DNA from: Chloroflexota bacterium
GTDB lineage: Bacteria > Chloroflexota > Anaerolineae > UBA4142
Assembly (NCBI GenBank): GCA_023381515.1
Contig: JAMCQI010000078.1
Coordinates: forward strand, 1 to 19,297
DNA: 19,297 bases
Direction of reading: 5' to 3'
The translations under genes and the position numbers were made by a program. The notes beneath the pieces are model-generated. The model saw only the letters and a list, made by a program, of their open reading frames with translations, did not search any database and had not been told where the DNA came from. Shown piece by piece: positions 1 through 7,905 of the stretch. How positions within the stretch are numbered: the stretch's first letter is position 1; the number at the start of each line of letters is the position of its first letter.

Positions 1-21
1 GGGTGGAGTTCACCTTGGGGG
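1..21 (+). repeat. Left terminal inverted repeat of the IS
   Basis: It matches the reverse complement of 1435-1455 at 19 of 21 positions. It also carries the likely -35 box (TTCACC, 9-14) of the transposase promoter, so transposase expression depends on the terminal repeat. Confidence 0.85.
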
Positions 22-36
22 TAGGTTTGGTATAAT
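9..36 (+). promoter_or_regulatory. Transposase promoter
   Basis: TATAAT at 31-36 is preceded by TGG, giving an extended -10 (TGnTATAAT). A partial -35, TTCACC at 9-14, stands 16 bp upstream. A Shine-Dalgarno AAGGAG at 55-60 precedes the ATG at 69 with 8 bp spacing. Confidence 0.65.
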
Positions 37-68
37 GCGGGTCAACCGATTGGGAAGGAGACCCGCCA

Positions 69-1446
69 ATGAAACGCCAAACGAAGAAACCGACCCGCAC
101 AGAAATGAAAGCCGCCCTACTGGCGAAAGCCGAAGCGACCATTGATGAGTTGTTGCAATGGACGCAAGACACGCCTCATCCGAATCTCACGCAAATCGAG
201 GACATTGTGCTCAAGTTGCGCCAGGAATTCGGCCAGGCGTTGGCCGAGACGACCCTTCAAGCGCAAGACACCGTGCAACCGGCGAACCTGCCCACCTGTC
301 CCCAGTGTGGTCGGACGATGCAGCCGAAAGGAAGCAAAGATAAAACGGTCGTTTCACGGGTCGGGGCACTGCCCCTGGCTCGCCAGCATTACTACTGCCC
401 GCGCTGCCAGCACGGGCTTTTTCCCCCTCGATGAACAACTTCAGACCTGGGATGCCGGGTGGAGTGAGCAGGTGGCCAAGCAAGCCGTGTGGCTGTATGC
501 CCAAGTGGACGACCACTGGGCAGAGCAGATTTTGGCGCAGATTGGCGGGATTGTCATTTCGGATACGAGCATTTGGCGGCGGGTGAAAGTCTGGGGCGAG
601 AAAATCAAGGCCCAAGAGGAAGCCCAGTGCGCGACGGCGAATGCGCTGCCGGCGCGGGGAGTCGCTATTCAGGGTACCGAGACCCAGTCGCAAGACATGG
701 GCGTGGCGATGGATGCGGCGAAGATTTACATTCGCGACGAGGGATGGAAAGACCTCAAAGCGGGATGCGTATTTGAGATTGCGTTGCGCTCCGAACGCGA
801 TCCGGAGAGTGGCGAGAGGGTCGAGCGCGCCCATGCGGTGGAGAACAGTTACGTTGGGCACTTGGGCGGTCCGGAGAAGTTTGGGCGCTTGATGTGGGCC
901 GAAGCGTGTCGGCGCAGAATGCCCCAAGCGCGGGACAGTATTGCTCTCGGCGATGGGGCTCCGTGGATTTGGAATTTGGTGGGCGAGCATTTTGGGAGCA
1001 GTTGGCAGGCTGTGGATTGGTTTCATGCCGATGAACATCTGTACAAAGCGGCGCAGCTGGTGTGGGGGGAGGGTAGTCCGCAAACGGTGCGGTGGGTGAA
1101 GGGGATGGAAAAAGTGCTGTATCAAGGGAATGCCTGGTCTGTGGCCGAAACGCTGAAAGGCATAGGGAAAGACCATCCGAACGTGGCCGAAACGTTGCAG
1201 ACGGAAGCCGGTTATTTCGAAGGCAACAAACGGCGGATGCAATACCTGGAATTGCGCGAGAACGGATTCCCCATTGGCAGCGGCATGGTTGAGAGTGCCT
1301 GCAAGCAATTTCGCGCTCGGTTTACCGGTGCGGGCATGCGGTGGAGTCGCCCAGGTGCCGAGCGCTTGATTCCCACACGCGCCGCCGTCATGAGTCATCG
1401 TTTCGATCAAGTGTGGAGCGATGCTTACAACTCACCCCGAAGGTGA
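69..1446 (+). CDS. ISKra4-family transposase, two reading frames (+1 shift)
   Basis: This is a DDE-type transposase moving the surrounding element. The first frame (69-434, 121 codons) encodes a helical N-terminus and a Cys4 zinc ribbon (C77, C80, C110, C113), then stops at TGA 432-434. The remainder is continuous in the +1 frame from about 427 to the stop at 1444-1446. The switch lies in a run of five T (418-422) and five C (423-427). Reading CCC and skipping one C gives HGLFPLDEQL and a 458-residue protein of normal family length. Candidate catalytic residues in fused numbering are D215 (VAMDAAK), D295 (GDGAPW) and E408 (GMVESA). D316 and D321 lie in DWFHADEH. The shift may be programmed translational slippage, a natural inactivating indel or a homopolymer sequencing error. 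The sequence alone cannot decide. Confidence 0.82.
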
Positions 1447-1455
1447 ACTTCACCC
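1435..1455 (-). repeat. Right terminal inverted repeat of the IS
   Basis: Reverse-complement partner of bases 1-21 with two mismatches. It overlaps the last codons and stop of the transposase gene, which is common in compact insertion sequences. Confidence 0.85.
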
Positions 1456-1470
1456 CGGCAGGGGGCACCC

Positions 1471-1505
1471 TTGCGAACATGCATACTTTGTGATAGAATG
1501 CATAC
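1471..1505 (+). promoter_or_regulatory. Antitoxin promoter with paired ATGCATAC operator-like repeats
   Basis: A -35-like TTGCGA (1471-1476) and a -10-like TAGAAT (1494-1499) are separated by 17 bp. The predicted transcription start falls at about 1506-1507, on the ATG at 1507, so the message would be leaderless. Two identical ATGCATAC sequences (1479-1486 and 1498-1505) lie in the spacer and over the -10, 19 bp apart, about two helical turns. Ribbon-helix-helix antitoxins normally repress their own operon by binding such repeated sites, so these are candidate operators. Confidence 0.6.
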
Positions 1506-1506
1506 G

Positions 1507-1755
1507 ATGAGAAAACGAATCACTCTCACAATGGATCCGTCGGTGGCTCGCCGGGCCAAGCGACTGGCCCATGCACGTGGCACGAATGTTTCAGCCCTTA
1601 TCGAGGAATTGGTGCGCGCCGCGCCGTCGAGCGAACAAGCTACATCCGAACCATTTGCCCAGCGCTGGGCGGGCAAGTTCCGCGTCGTGGAGTCCCGCAA
1701 GCCTGACGCCCGCCTCGCGGCACTCAAACAACGCTATCAACTCGATAAAGAATGA
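1507..1755 (+). CDS. DUF6364-type ribbon-helix-helix antitoxin
   Basis: The product is the predicted antitoxin of a type II pair: it should bind and inhibit the PIN nuclease encoded next and repress the operon. The 82-residue protein opens with MRKRITLTMD, a beta strand typical of ribbon-helix-helix DNA-binding domains. Two helices follow (about residues 10-38), with the NVSALIEELV pattern of DUF6364 proteins. The C-terminal half is charged, as expected for a toxin-binding tail. The stop overlaps the toxin start by 4 bases (ATGA, 1752-1755), showing translational coupling. ATG 1507 is preferred because the promoter places the transcript start there; an in-frame ATG at 1498 lies inside the -10 box. 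No Shine-Dalgarno sequence precedes it. Confidence 0.8.
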   Translation: MRKRITLTMDPSVARRAKRLAHARGTNVSALIEELVRAAPSSEQATSEPFAQRWAGKFRVVESRKPDARLAALKQRYQLDKE

Positions 1756-2153
1756 AGGTCCTCCTCGATACTGACATCCTGCTCGATGTTGCCCTCTCTC
1801 GGCGGGATTTCTTCGAGGCGAGCGCCGGCGTCCTCGACTGGGCCGAGGCCGAGCCTGGGCAAGCGGCGATCGCTTGGCATTCCCTATCGAACCTCGCCTA
1901 TCTTGTGCGGCCTGACGTGCGCCCCTTCATACGAGAGCTCCTCCAGTTTGTCGAGGTTGCCGCTGTCAACACCGATACAGCGCGTCTCGCCGTCGAAATG
2001 CCGCTGGGCGATCTCGAGGACGCCTTGCAGGTCGCCAGCGCGGTCACCTTTGGCGCGTCTTTCTTGATTACTCACAACCTAGCGCATTATCGACGGTCTC
2101 CGATTCCAGCTGTGTCCCCCAAGCAATTCCTCGAAGAAAACGTAAAGCAGTAG
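1752..2153 (+). CDS. PIN-domain ribonuclease toxin (VapC-like, PIN_3)
   Basis: A 133-residue single PIN domain, the RNase toxin partner of the upstream antitoxin. Visible motifs are the N-terminal LLDTDILLD (D6, D8), the acidic GDLEDAL (D87, E89, D90) and the late ITHN motif (about 106-109). These supply the metal-binding site and place it nearest the PIN_3 family. The usual second acidic position is an SLSNLAY segment here, as in other PIN_3 proteins. The C-terminus (PAVSPKQFLEE) is the normal family end, so the gene looks full length. Expression is coupled to the antitoxin by the ATGA overlap. The cellular RNA target cannot be predicted. Confidence 0.85.
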   Translation: MKVLLDTDILLDVALSRRDFFEASAGVLDWAEAEPGQAAIAWHSLSNLAYLVRPDVRPFIRELLQFVEVAAVNTDTARLAVEMPLGDLEDALQVASAVTFGASFLITHNLAHYRRSPIPAVSPKQFLEENVKQ

Positions 2154-2193
2154 CCCCTCAAAGAGCTTGCAGCAACTGCGGCGGTAGCCCGAC

Positions 2194-2347
2194 CTACTCG
2201 TGAAACTTCTTCTCCCCCGCTTCAATCCCTATCTTCAGGCGGTTCTCCGGCGGCGGGAACGGGCACGACCAGCGGTCGTTGTAGGCACAATACGGATAGT
2301 GCGCTTCGGTTCTACAAATCCTCCCTACGATTTGCCGCAGCGATTTC
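2194..2347 (-). pseudogene. DUF1684 C-terminal fragment, copy A
   Basis: On the minus strand the frame ending at the stop at 2194 reads EAHYPYCAYN, then WSCPFPPPENRL and a final IEAGEKKFHE. This is the conserved end of DUF1684 proteins; compare the intact gene at 12488-13006. The first roughly 120 residues of the family are missing. The frame stays open upstream to 2532, but that sequence does not resemble DUF1684. Homology with copy C (10126-10280) continues a further 40 bp upstream at 29 of 40 identical bases. Differences between the copies are mostly at third codon positions, so they diverged while still coding. No function is likely for the fragment. Confidence 0.75.
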
Positions 2348-2545
2348 GCTCCAAGATCTGCGGAAATCCAAGGTGATCCCTTAAAAGCATGCACAGAGAC
2401 AAACCGCATTGGCGAGGAGCAAATCCTGAGCTTGCGCACTAACAGAGGATAACCCGATGTTCTCGCTTGCAAGCGTTGACGGTGATCACGTTTCTCCAGT
2501 GTTGTGGGACTCGTGGAGTTCTCAAGAACCAAGTGGTTTGTTGAA
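2348..2545. other. Intergenic, no gene recognised
   Basis: It lies between the DUF1684 fragment and the DUF2255 gene. The minus-strand frame stays open here but has no recognisable domain or Shine-Dalgarno sequence. A weak AACC/GGTT hairpin near 2527-2538 lies just past the DUF2255 stop and lacks a T-tract. Confidence 0.4.
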
Positions 2546-2932
2546 CTAGGCGCTGGTTGAGCGCGGCACTAGTTTGATTGTCGCAGATCGTGCCTCAGGG
2601 CTCACGATGTGGTTGATGATGCTTGCGGCGTAGCGGCGGTACTTGTTGCGGTACGCGATGTCGATCTGGTCGCTGATATCGGGGTCGGTGTCCACGAAGG
2701 TGATGTCTTTCTCGACGCCGCCGGCCCAGATCCGACCTTCGTGGCGCACCTGAGTGCCGCGGAACCAGGCGGCGGTGCGCCCGTTAACGGATCGGACGTG
2801 GAGGTCGTTGCCGTGGCGGACGACCCAAATCGTCACCGGGTTTCGCAGCGTGCCGTCGCGTCGGAGTGACGCGAGCTCCAGTTCTTCTGCTCTTCCGATC
2901 TTGTTGAGCTCGTCGCTCGTCCATGCGGTCAT
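2546..2932 (-). CDS. DUF2255 family protein
   Basis: A complete 128-residue DUF2255 protein. Recognised features are the N-terminal WTSDELNKIGRAEEL, the central IWVVRHGNDLHVRSVNG, AWFRGTQ followed by GRIWAGGVEKD, and the late IDIAYRNKYRRYA. This pattern is the split beta-barrel style seen in small flavin/F420-type proteins, but no reaction has been assigned to the family as far as I know. It follows the alcohol dehydrogenase gene by 16 bp on the same strand and is probably the last gene of that transcript. This suggests an accessory role in redox or aldehyde metabolism, which is an inference from position only. Confidence 0.82.
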   Translation of the reverse strand: MTAWTSDELNKIGRAEELELASLRRDGTLRNPVTIWVVRHGNDLHVRSVNGRTAAWFRGTQVRHEGRIWAGGVEKDITFVDTDPDISDQIDIAYRNKYRRYAASIINHIVSPEARSATIKLVPRSTSA

Positions 2933-2948
2933 TGGGACACCTCTTTCT

Positions 2949-3983
2949 TCAGAACTCGATTAAGACCTTGATCGCTTCGCGTTCGTTCATCGCTCGGTAG
3001 CCATCCGGCACTTGGTCAAGGCGCACGACCCGATCGAAAACCCGACCGGGTTCGATCCTGCCCTCAAGGACGTCCGGCAGCAACTCCTGAATGTAGGCTC
3101 GGGCCGGTGCCGGTCCGCCACCGACGGTGACGTTGTTGTAGAACGCCGGCTGCGACGCAGGCATCGTCTCCTCCTGCGGAACACCGACACGGCCAACGGC
3201 ACCACCCGGACGGGCGGTGCGGAGCGCGGTGCGTTCCGACTCCTCGAGGCCGACGCACTCGAGGACCGAGTGGACACCGAACCCGTCGGTGAGTTCGCGG
3301 ATGTGCTCGACCGCCGCGTCGCCTCGCTCGCTCACGATGTCGGTTGCGCCAAACTCTTTCGCCAGCGCGATTCGGTCCGGATGGCGGCCCAGGAGGATGA
3401 TCTGCTCGGCGCCGAGGCGCCGCGCGGCCATCACACTGCACAAGCCGACGGCGCCGTCGCCGACAACGGCCACGGTCTTGCCAGGGCCGACTTTGGCCAC
3501 GACGGCCGCGTGATGGCCGGTCCCCATTACGTCGGAGAGCGTGAGAAGCGAGGGCATCAGTGCGTTGTCTATGCCGGCCGGCAGGACGAAGAGCGTCCCG
3601 TCAGCTTGGGGGACACGCACCGCTTCGGCCTGTGCTCCGGGAATCTCGACCGAGCCGAAGAACCCGCCGTGGATGCACGAGGTTTGAAGTCCTTCGTGGC
3701 AGAAAACGCAGGTGCCGTCCGAGAACGCGAAAGGCATTATGACCGTATCGCCGGTCTTGATAGTGCGGACGTCGGAACCGACAGCTTCAACGACGCCGAT
3801 CGCCTCATGTCCCATGCGGCGGCTGATCTCGCTTTGTTCCATCGTCTTGTATGGCCAGAGATCGCTGCCGCAGATGGCGGCGCGAGCGACGCGGACAAGG
3901 GCGTCGGTCGATTCAACCAGGCGGGCGTCGGGGACGGTCTCGATGCGGACGTCGCCGGCGCCATACATGACAGTTGCGCGCAT
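2949..3983 (-). CDS. Zinc-dependent alcohol dehydrogenase (MDR family)
   Basis: A medium-chain dehydrogenase/reductase of 344 residues, the usual length, interconverting alcohols and aldehydes with NAD(P)H in the cytoplasm. The catalytic zinc site is visible as C38 (AAICGSD) and H59-E60 (GHE), with D151 in LSDVMGTGHHA. The structural-zinc loop has C92, C95 and C103, but the usual first cysteine is D89 (SDGTC). That variant occurs in a known subgroup. The nucleotide-binding Rossmann motif is GDGAVG (175-180). It is co-directional with the cyclophilin-fold lipoprotein (18 bp upstream) and DUF2255 (16 bp downstream). Its place in an AraC-linked aldehyde cluster argues for aldehyde reduction in vivo; the substrate is unknown. 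Confidence 0.9.
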   Translation of the reverse strand: MRATVMYGAGDVRIETVPDARLVESTDALVRVARAAICGSDLWPYKTMEQSEISRRMGHEAIGVVEAVGSDVRTIKTGDTVIMPFAFSDGTCVFCHEGLQTSCIHGGFFGSVEIPGAQAEAVRVPQADGTLFVLPAGIDNALMPSLLTLSDVMGTGHHAAVVAKVGPGKTVAVVGDGAVGLCSVMAARRLGAEQIILLGRHPDRIALAKEFGATDIVSERGDAAVEHIRELTDGFGVHSVLECVGLEESERTALRTARPGGAVGRVGVPQEETMPASQPAFYNNVTVGGGPAPARAYIQELLPDVLEGRIEPGRVFDRVVRLDQVPDGYRAMNEREAIKVLIEF

Positions 3984-4001
3984 ATACTTACCTCCAGTTG
4001 G

Positions 4002-4583
4002 TTACTTGATCAGCTCGATGGTCACTTGGATGGAGCCCGCTCCATTGAGAGTCTCCACGCCAGAGTCAATCTGGCCGATGACGATGATGCCCGGGTCGGG
4101 GATCTCCGGACCGTCGTGGCGATAGAAGATGGCCACGTCCGGGCCAGGAGACCAGTAGGCGATCTCCCCGACTTGAAACGTGTGCGTCCGCTCCCCCTCG
4201 TTCGAAATAGCTCGCGGCAGATGGCCATATTTTTCCCTTCGGAACAAATCATTCATGGTCAGCGTGAGGGGCAGCAGGGCTACGAAAGCACGGGTAGTCT
4301 TGCTGTCGATCAAAGTGGCCGTCATCACGGTATCTTCGACTTTTAGTCTTATCTTCATACTGTCTGTCCTCTTGGGCGATATTTCAGTTGCTGGCACAGC
4401 GGTGGGCACGCCAGTGGGCGGCGGGCTTGTGGGCTGGGCAGGCGGCGCGGTGGGTGCCGGCGGCACAGCGGTCGCTGGCACACCAATCGCTGGTGGCGTC
4501 GTCGGCGTCGGCGCGGGCACACACGCGGCGACGAAGACGATGGCTATGATGAGCGCGAGGATTGGATGGTAGCGTCTAGCCAT
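4002..4583 (-). CDS. Lipoprotein with cyclophilin-like fold
   Basis: A 193-residue protein in three parts. Residues 1-21 are a lipoprotein signal peptide (hydrophobic LALIIAIVFVAAC, lipobox Cys21). Residues 22-72 are a proline/threonine/alanine-rich low-complexity spacer. Residues 75-193 match the cyclophilin-like fold family (PF18050-type), with MKIRLKVEDTVMTATL, then TLTMNDLF, GEIAYWSPG and a final IQVTIELIK. These domains resemble cyclophilins in fold, but prolyl isomerase activity is not established for them. Most relatives that I know of are cytoplasmic and sit next to aldo/keto reductases and cupins; this copy is predicted to be anchored outside the membrane. It lies between the cupin (37 bp) and the dehydrogenase (18 bp) on one strand. 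Confidence 0.82.
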   Translation of the reverse strand: MARRYHPILALIIAIVFVAACVPAPTPTTPPAIGVPATAVPPAPTAPPAQPTSPPPTGVPTAVPATEISPKRTDSMKIRLKVEDTVMTATLIDSKTTRAFVALLPLTLTMNDLFRREKYGHLPRAISNEGERTHTFQVGEIAYWSPGPDVAIFYRHDGPEIPDPGIIVIGQIDSGVETLNGAGSIQVTIELIK

Positions 4584-4620
4584 TTTTCCCTTTCAATGAG
4601 AGAGCCTTGATCGTGCGAGA

Positions 4621-5016
4621 TCACCTGCGGTATTGCTCGTCGCTGACCTTTTCCAGCCAGTCAACCGTCTTGCCATCGAGCTGTTCCTGAATGGCGATAT
4701 GCGTCATCGCCGTGGTCGGCGCAGCACCATGCCAATGTTTCTCGCCGGGGGGGAACCAGACCACATCGCCCGGATGGATCTCCTCGATCGGGCCTCCCCC
4801 GCGCTGTGCCAGGCCAGAGCCGGCGGTCACGATCAGGGTCTGGCCCAGCGGGTGGGTGTGCCATGCTGTCCGAGCGCCGGGCTCGAATGTGACACTGGCG
4901 CCGACCGCGCGCGCTGGATCGTGTGCCTCGAACAGCGGGTCAATACGTACACTGCCGGTAAAATACTCGGCCGGTCCTTTGCCGGAAGGCTGTGAGCCAC
5001 TTCTTTTGATGTCCAT
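4621..5016 (-). CDS. Cupin-domain protein, mandelonitrile-lyase-like
   Basis: A single-domain cupin of 131 residues. Metal ligands are visible in WHTHPLGQT (H53, H55, Q59) and in the second cupin motif PPGEKHWHG (H94 or H96). Close relatives are annotated as (R)-mandelonitrile lyase-like cupins or carboxymuconolactone-linked cupins, and are often encoded beside aldo/keto reductases. The actual reaction here is unproven. The start is supported by AAGGA 9 bases upstream of the ATG. Its leader (TTCAGAAAATG) is identical over 11 bases to that of the aldo/keto reductase gene. A gap of about 170 bp separates it from that gene; no clear promoter was found there, so co-transcription is possible. Confidence 0.85.
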   Translation of the reverse strand: MDIKRSGSQPSGKGPAEYFTGSVRIDPLFEAHDPARAVGASVTFEPGARTAWHTHPLGQTLIVTAGSGLAQRGGGPIEEIHPGDVVWFPPGEKHWHGAAPTTAMTHIAIQEQLDGKTVDWLEKVSDEQYRR

Positions 5017-5151
5017 TTTCTGAATTCCTTCACTTGATTGTCTTCTTATTTGGTCACCTTATTTCCTAAACCACTCGAACCGACTCGCATGCTACTCTCC
5101 CTCGCCTTTCGTTGCCAGTATCTGCATTGCACGTGTTGCCTTACTCAGTGA

Positions 5152-6227
<1,076 letters not shown>

Positions 6228-6389
6228 TTAACTTGCTCCAGAGATGGGAACAAGCGTTCGATTTTTGGGCGAGGTTTTAAGGTGCTCCCTTTGCAATTTT
6301 GGCCCCGAGCCCGCGCGTGTAGCCCGTAGTTTAGCAAACGTTCGCATGGCTCCTTCGTTTCTCCTATTCTTGTGTCCTATCTTCTGTAC

Positions 6390-6395
6390 ATTATA
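6390..6395 (-). promoter_or_regulatory. Leftward -10 box for the reductase cluster
   Basis: A perfect TATAAT on the minus strand. No good -35 stands at the expected place (about 6412-6418), which fits activator dependence. The expected -35 position overlaps the -10 box of the opposing promoter. The leader to the ATG at 6176 would be about 200 bases. Confidence 0.45.
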
Positions 6396-6417
6396 GGAGA
6401 CCTGGAGCGCAGTGTGG

Positions 6418-6448
6418 TATAATAATTGTCGAGAATGATTGGACAATT
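6418..6448 (+). promoter_or_regulatory. araC-type gene -10 box and adjoining palindromic operator
   Basis: TATAAT at 6418-6423 faces the AraC-family gene. It is immediately followed by an inverted repeat, AATTGTC (6424-6430) and GACAATT (6442-6448), with an 11-base spacer. The palindrome spans the expected transcription start, the position of an autorepression site. Its -35 region overlaps the opposing -10, so the two promoters would compete. Confidence 0.5.
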
Positions 6449-6496
6449 CTGCAAATCTTCAAGACGGGCGATGGAGAAACAAGCGAAGAAGGAACT

Positions 6497-7450
6497 ATGG
6501 ATTCGAGGAAGCGTCAGCCGGCAAAGCGCGAGACACAGAGGGCGCAAGCCAATCGAGACGAGCTGGTCGAACGGATCGCGCGGGCTATTCGCGAAGATGG
6601 CACGGTTGAGCCGCTGAAAGGCATTCGCCTCCACCGTTCCTCCTCGCCTGAGTTACTTCCCGGGGTGTCCGACCCTGCCTTTGCAGTCATTGCTCAGGGC
6701 AGCAAGGAGCTCCTGCTGGGTGAGGAGCGCTATCGATACGACCCCTATCATTATTGTCTCGGTACGGTCGAACTGCCTGTCGTCAGCCAGATCATCGAAG
6801 CATCGAAGGAGCGACCGTACCTCAGTCTCCGCTTGGAGCTGGATCCCCTCCTCGTTGGCTCAGTCATGATCGAGTCTGGTCACGCCTCGTCGCCAAGCCA
6901 TGCCGACGTGAAAGCCATGGACGTGAGCCAGTTGGATCCGAGTCTGTTGGACGCTGTGGTGCGGATCGTCCGGCTCATAGACACTCCAACCGAAGCGCGG
7001 GTCCTTGCGCCGCTGATCACGCGGGAAATTATCTACCGGCTCCTGATGGGAAAACAAGGCGACCGGCTCCGTCACATTGCAGTCTTGGGTGGGTATACGT
7101 CCCTCATCGCCAGAGCCATCGAGCGGCTTCGCAAAGATTTCGACCATCCGCTTCGAATTGACGACATCGCGCGCGAGCTTGGAATGAGCGTCTCAGGCTT
7201 CCACCACCACTTTAAAGCCGTCACCGCGATGAGCCCCTTGCAGTTCCAAAAGCAGATGCGACTCCAAGAAGCCCGCCGGCTTATGCTCGGCGAGCAACTC
7301 GACGCGGCAAGCGCTGGCTACCGGGTGGGTTTCAACGACGCCTCGTACTTCAACCGGGAGTACAAAAAGCTCTTCGGCGTACCACCGATCCGCGATGTGG
7401 AGCGGCTGCGGGAAGCCGCCAGGCAAAACGGCGGTCTGGGAGCCGATTAG
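6497..7450 (+). CDS. AraC-family transcriptional regulator (AraC_N type)
   Basis: A 317-residue regulator. Residues about 40-190 form the AraC_N domain (PF06719-type), recognisable by FAVIAQGSKELLLG, YHYCLGTVELPV and a TREIIYRLLMG segment. Residues about 205-300 hold the two helix-turn-helix motifs: IDDIARELGMSVSGFHHHFK, then GYRVGFNDASYFNREYKKLFG. The first 30 residues are a basic extension. ATG 6497 follows AAGAAGGA by 4 bases. In this family YqhC of E. coli activates the aldehyde reductase genes yqhD and dkgA. The divergent aldo/keto reductase and co-directional dehydrogenase here suggest the same logic. The palindrome at 6424-6448 may be its binding site, including autoregulation. Confidence 0.9.
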   Translation: MDSRKRQPAKRETQRAQANRDELVERIARAIREDGTVEPLKGIRLHRSSSPELLPGVSDPAFAVIAQGSKELLLGEERYRYDPYHYCLGTVELPVVSQIIEASKERPYLSLRLELDPLLVGSVMIESGHASSPSHADVKAMDVSQLDPSLLDAVVRIVRLIDTPTEARVLAPLITREIIYRLLMGKQGDRLRHIAVLGGYTSLIARAIERLRKDFDHPLRIDDIARELGMSVSGFHHHFKAVTAMSPLQFQKQMRLQEARRLMLGEQLDAASAGYRVGFNDASYFNREYKKLFGVPPIRDVERLREAARQNGGLGAD

Positions 7451-7531
7451 AAGCCGGTGATCGGTCTACTTGACTCGCCGTGATCGTGGGCAGGTCCAGA
7501 GCTAAACTTACGAGATTCCCATTTGTGACGT

Positions 7532-7569
7532 AAAAAGCCCGGTCTGGAGTAGCATCTCCTACCGGGCTT
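7532..7569 (-). terminator. Rho-independent terminator, leftward
   Basis: AAGCCCGGT (7535-7543) pairs with ACCGGGCTT (7561-7569). An inner GGAG/CTCC extends the stem. On the minus strand the hairpin is followed directly by TTTTT, so it terminates leftward transcription from the NAD(P)-binding gene region. Rightward, only GGTTTATGTTT follows, so it may also weakly terminate the AraC-type gene. Confidence 0.75.
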
Positions 7570-7599
7570 CAAGGTTTATGTTTGCGGCTCAACACAAAT

Positions 7600-7780
7600 T
7601 AGTGGGGCCTCAAGTTCCTCAAGAAGGTTCGGATTGCCGGATCTAACGCCACGTTCGACGAACGGCGGGCGATTCTCCATCTCATGGCGATTCAAGTCCT
7701 CTACAACGGCGAACTAATTCAACTCACCGGCTGCGTGCCAACCGAGAGCGCCAAACTGGATGAGATCCTCAATGATCAGG
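7600..7780 (+). pseudogene. Possible serine-recombinase C-terminal remnant
   Basis: An open frame without a start codon reads KFLKKVRIAG, then ATFDERRAILHLMAIQVLYN, then GELIQLTGCVPTES. The 'FxxRRxxLxLxxxxVxxNGxxIxxxGxxP' pattern recalls the region after the catalytic and zinc-ribbon parts of large serine recombinases. The frame is cut where DUF1684 tail B begins (7781). It is too short and diverged for firm assignment, but a recombinase relic would fit the disturbed structure of this zone. Confidence 0.35.
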
Positions 7781-7905
7781 CTAGTGGGACCGCTCGAAGT
7801 TCTTCTCCCCGGCTTCAATCCACACCTTAAGGCGATTTTCGACTGGCGGCAGTGGACAACTCCAATTTGAGTTATATGAGCAGTAGGGATAGTGCGCTTT
7901 GGTTC
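7781..7905 (-). pseudogene. DUF1684 C-terminal fragment, copy B
   Basis: The minus-strand frame ending at the TAG at 7781-7783 reads AHYPYCSYNSNWSCPLPP, then VENRLKVWIEAGEKNFE. This is the DUF1684 tail, about 38 residues, with an in-frame TGA just before it. Bases 7845-7893 are identical over 49 positions to 10184-10232 in copy C, and 59 of 61 match through 7905. The flanks on both sides are unrelated. In a different frame, its first part supplies the last residues and stop of the NAD(P)-binding gene. Confidence 0.75.

Larger units (their letters stand above)
1..1456 (+). mobile_element. ISKra4-family insertion sequence
   Basis: The element is bounded by imperfect inverted repeats of about 21 bp. 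The left one is at 1-21 and the right one at 1435-1455; they match at 19 of 21 positions and share the core AGTTCACCTT. The single transposase gene fills the interior, and its stop codon (1444-1446) lies inside the right repeat. Family assignment rests on the transposase: an N-terminal Cys4 zinc ribbon, a DGAPWIWN motif and a GSGMVES motif, all typical of ISKra4-type transposases. Because the window begins exactly at the left repeat, the target-site duplication and left flank cannot be seen. The right end lies about 15 bp upstream of the promoter of the following antitoxin gene. Confidence 0.85.

Noticed and set aside
2194..2532. 112-codon minus-strand frame as a real gene
   Set aside because: Only its last 40 codons have family similarity; the N-terminal part is not DUF1684 and no Shine-Dalgarno sequence was found. 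Treated as a fragment.
3012..4346. 444-codon plus-strand open frame
   Set aside because: Mirror of the alcohol dehydrogenase and lipoprotein genes; low-complexity composition and no domain.
6228..6446. 72-codon minus-strand frame in the divergent region
   Set aside because: It overlaps both -10 boxes and the palindrome, with no domain or ribosome-binding site.
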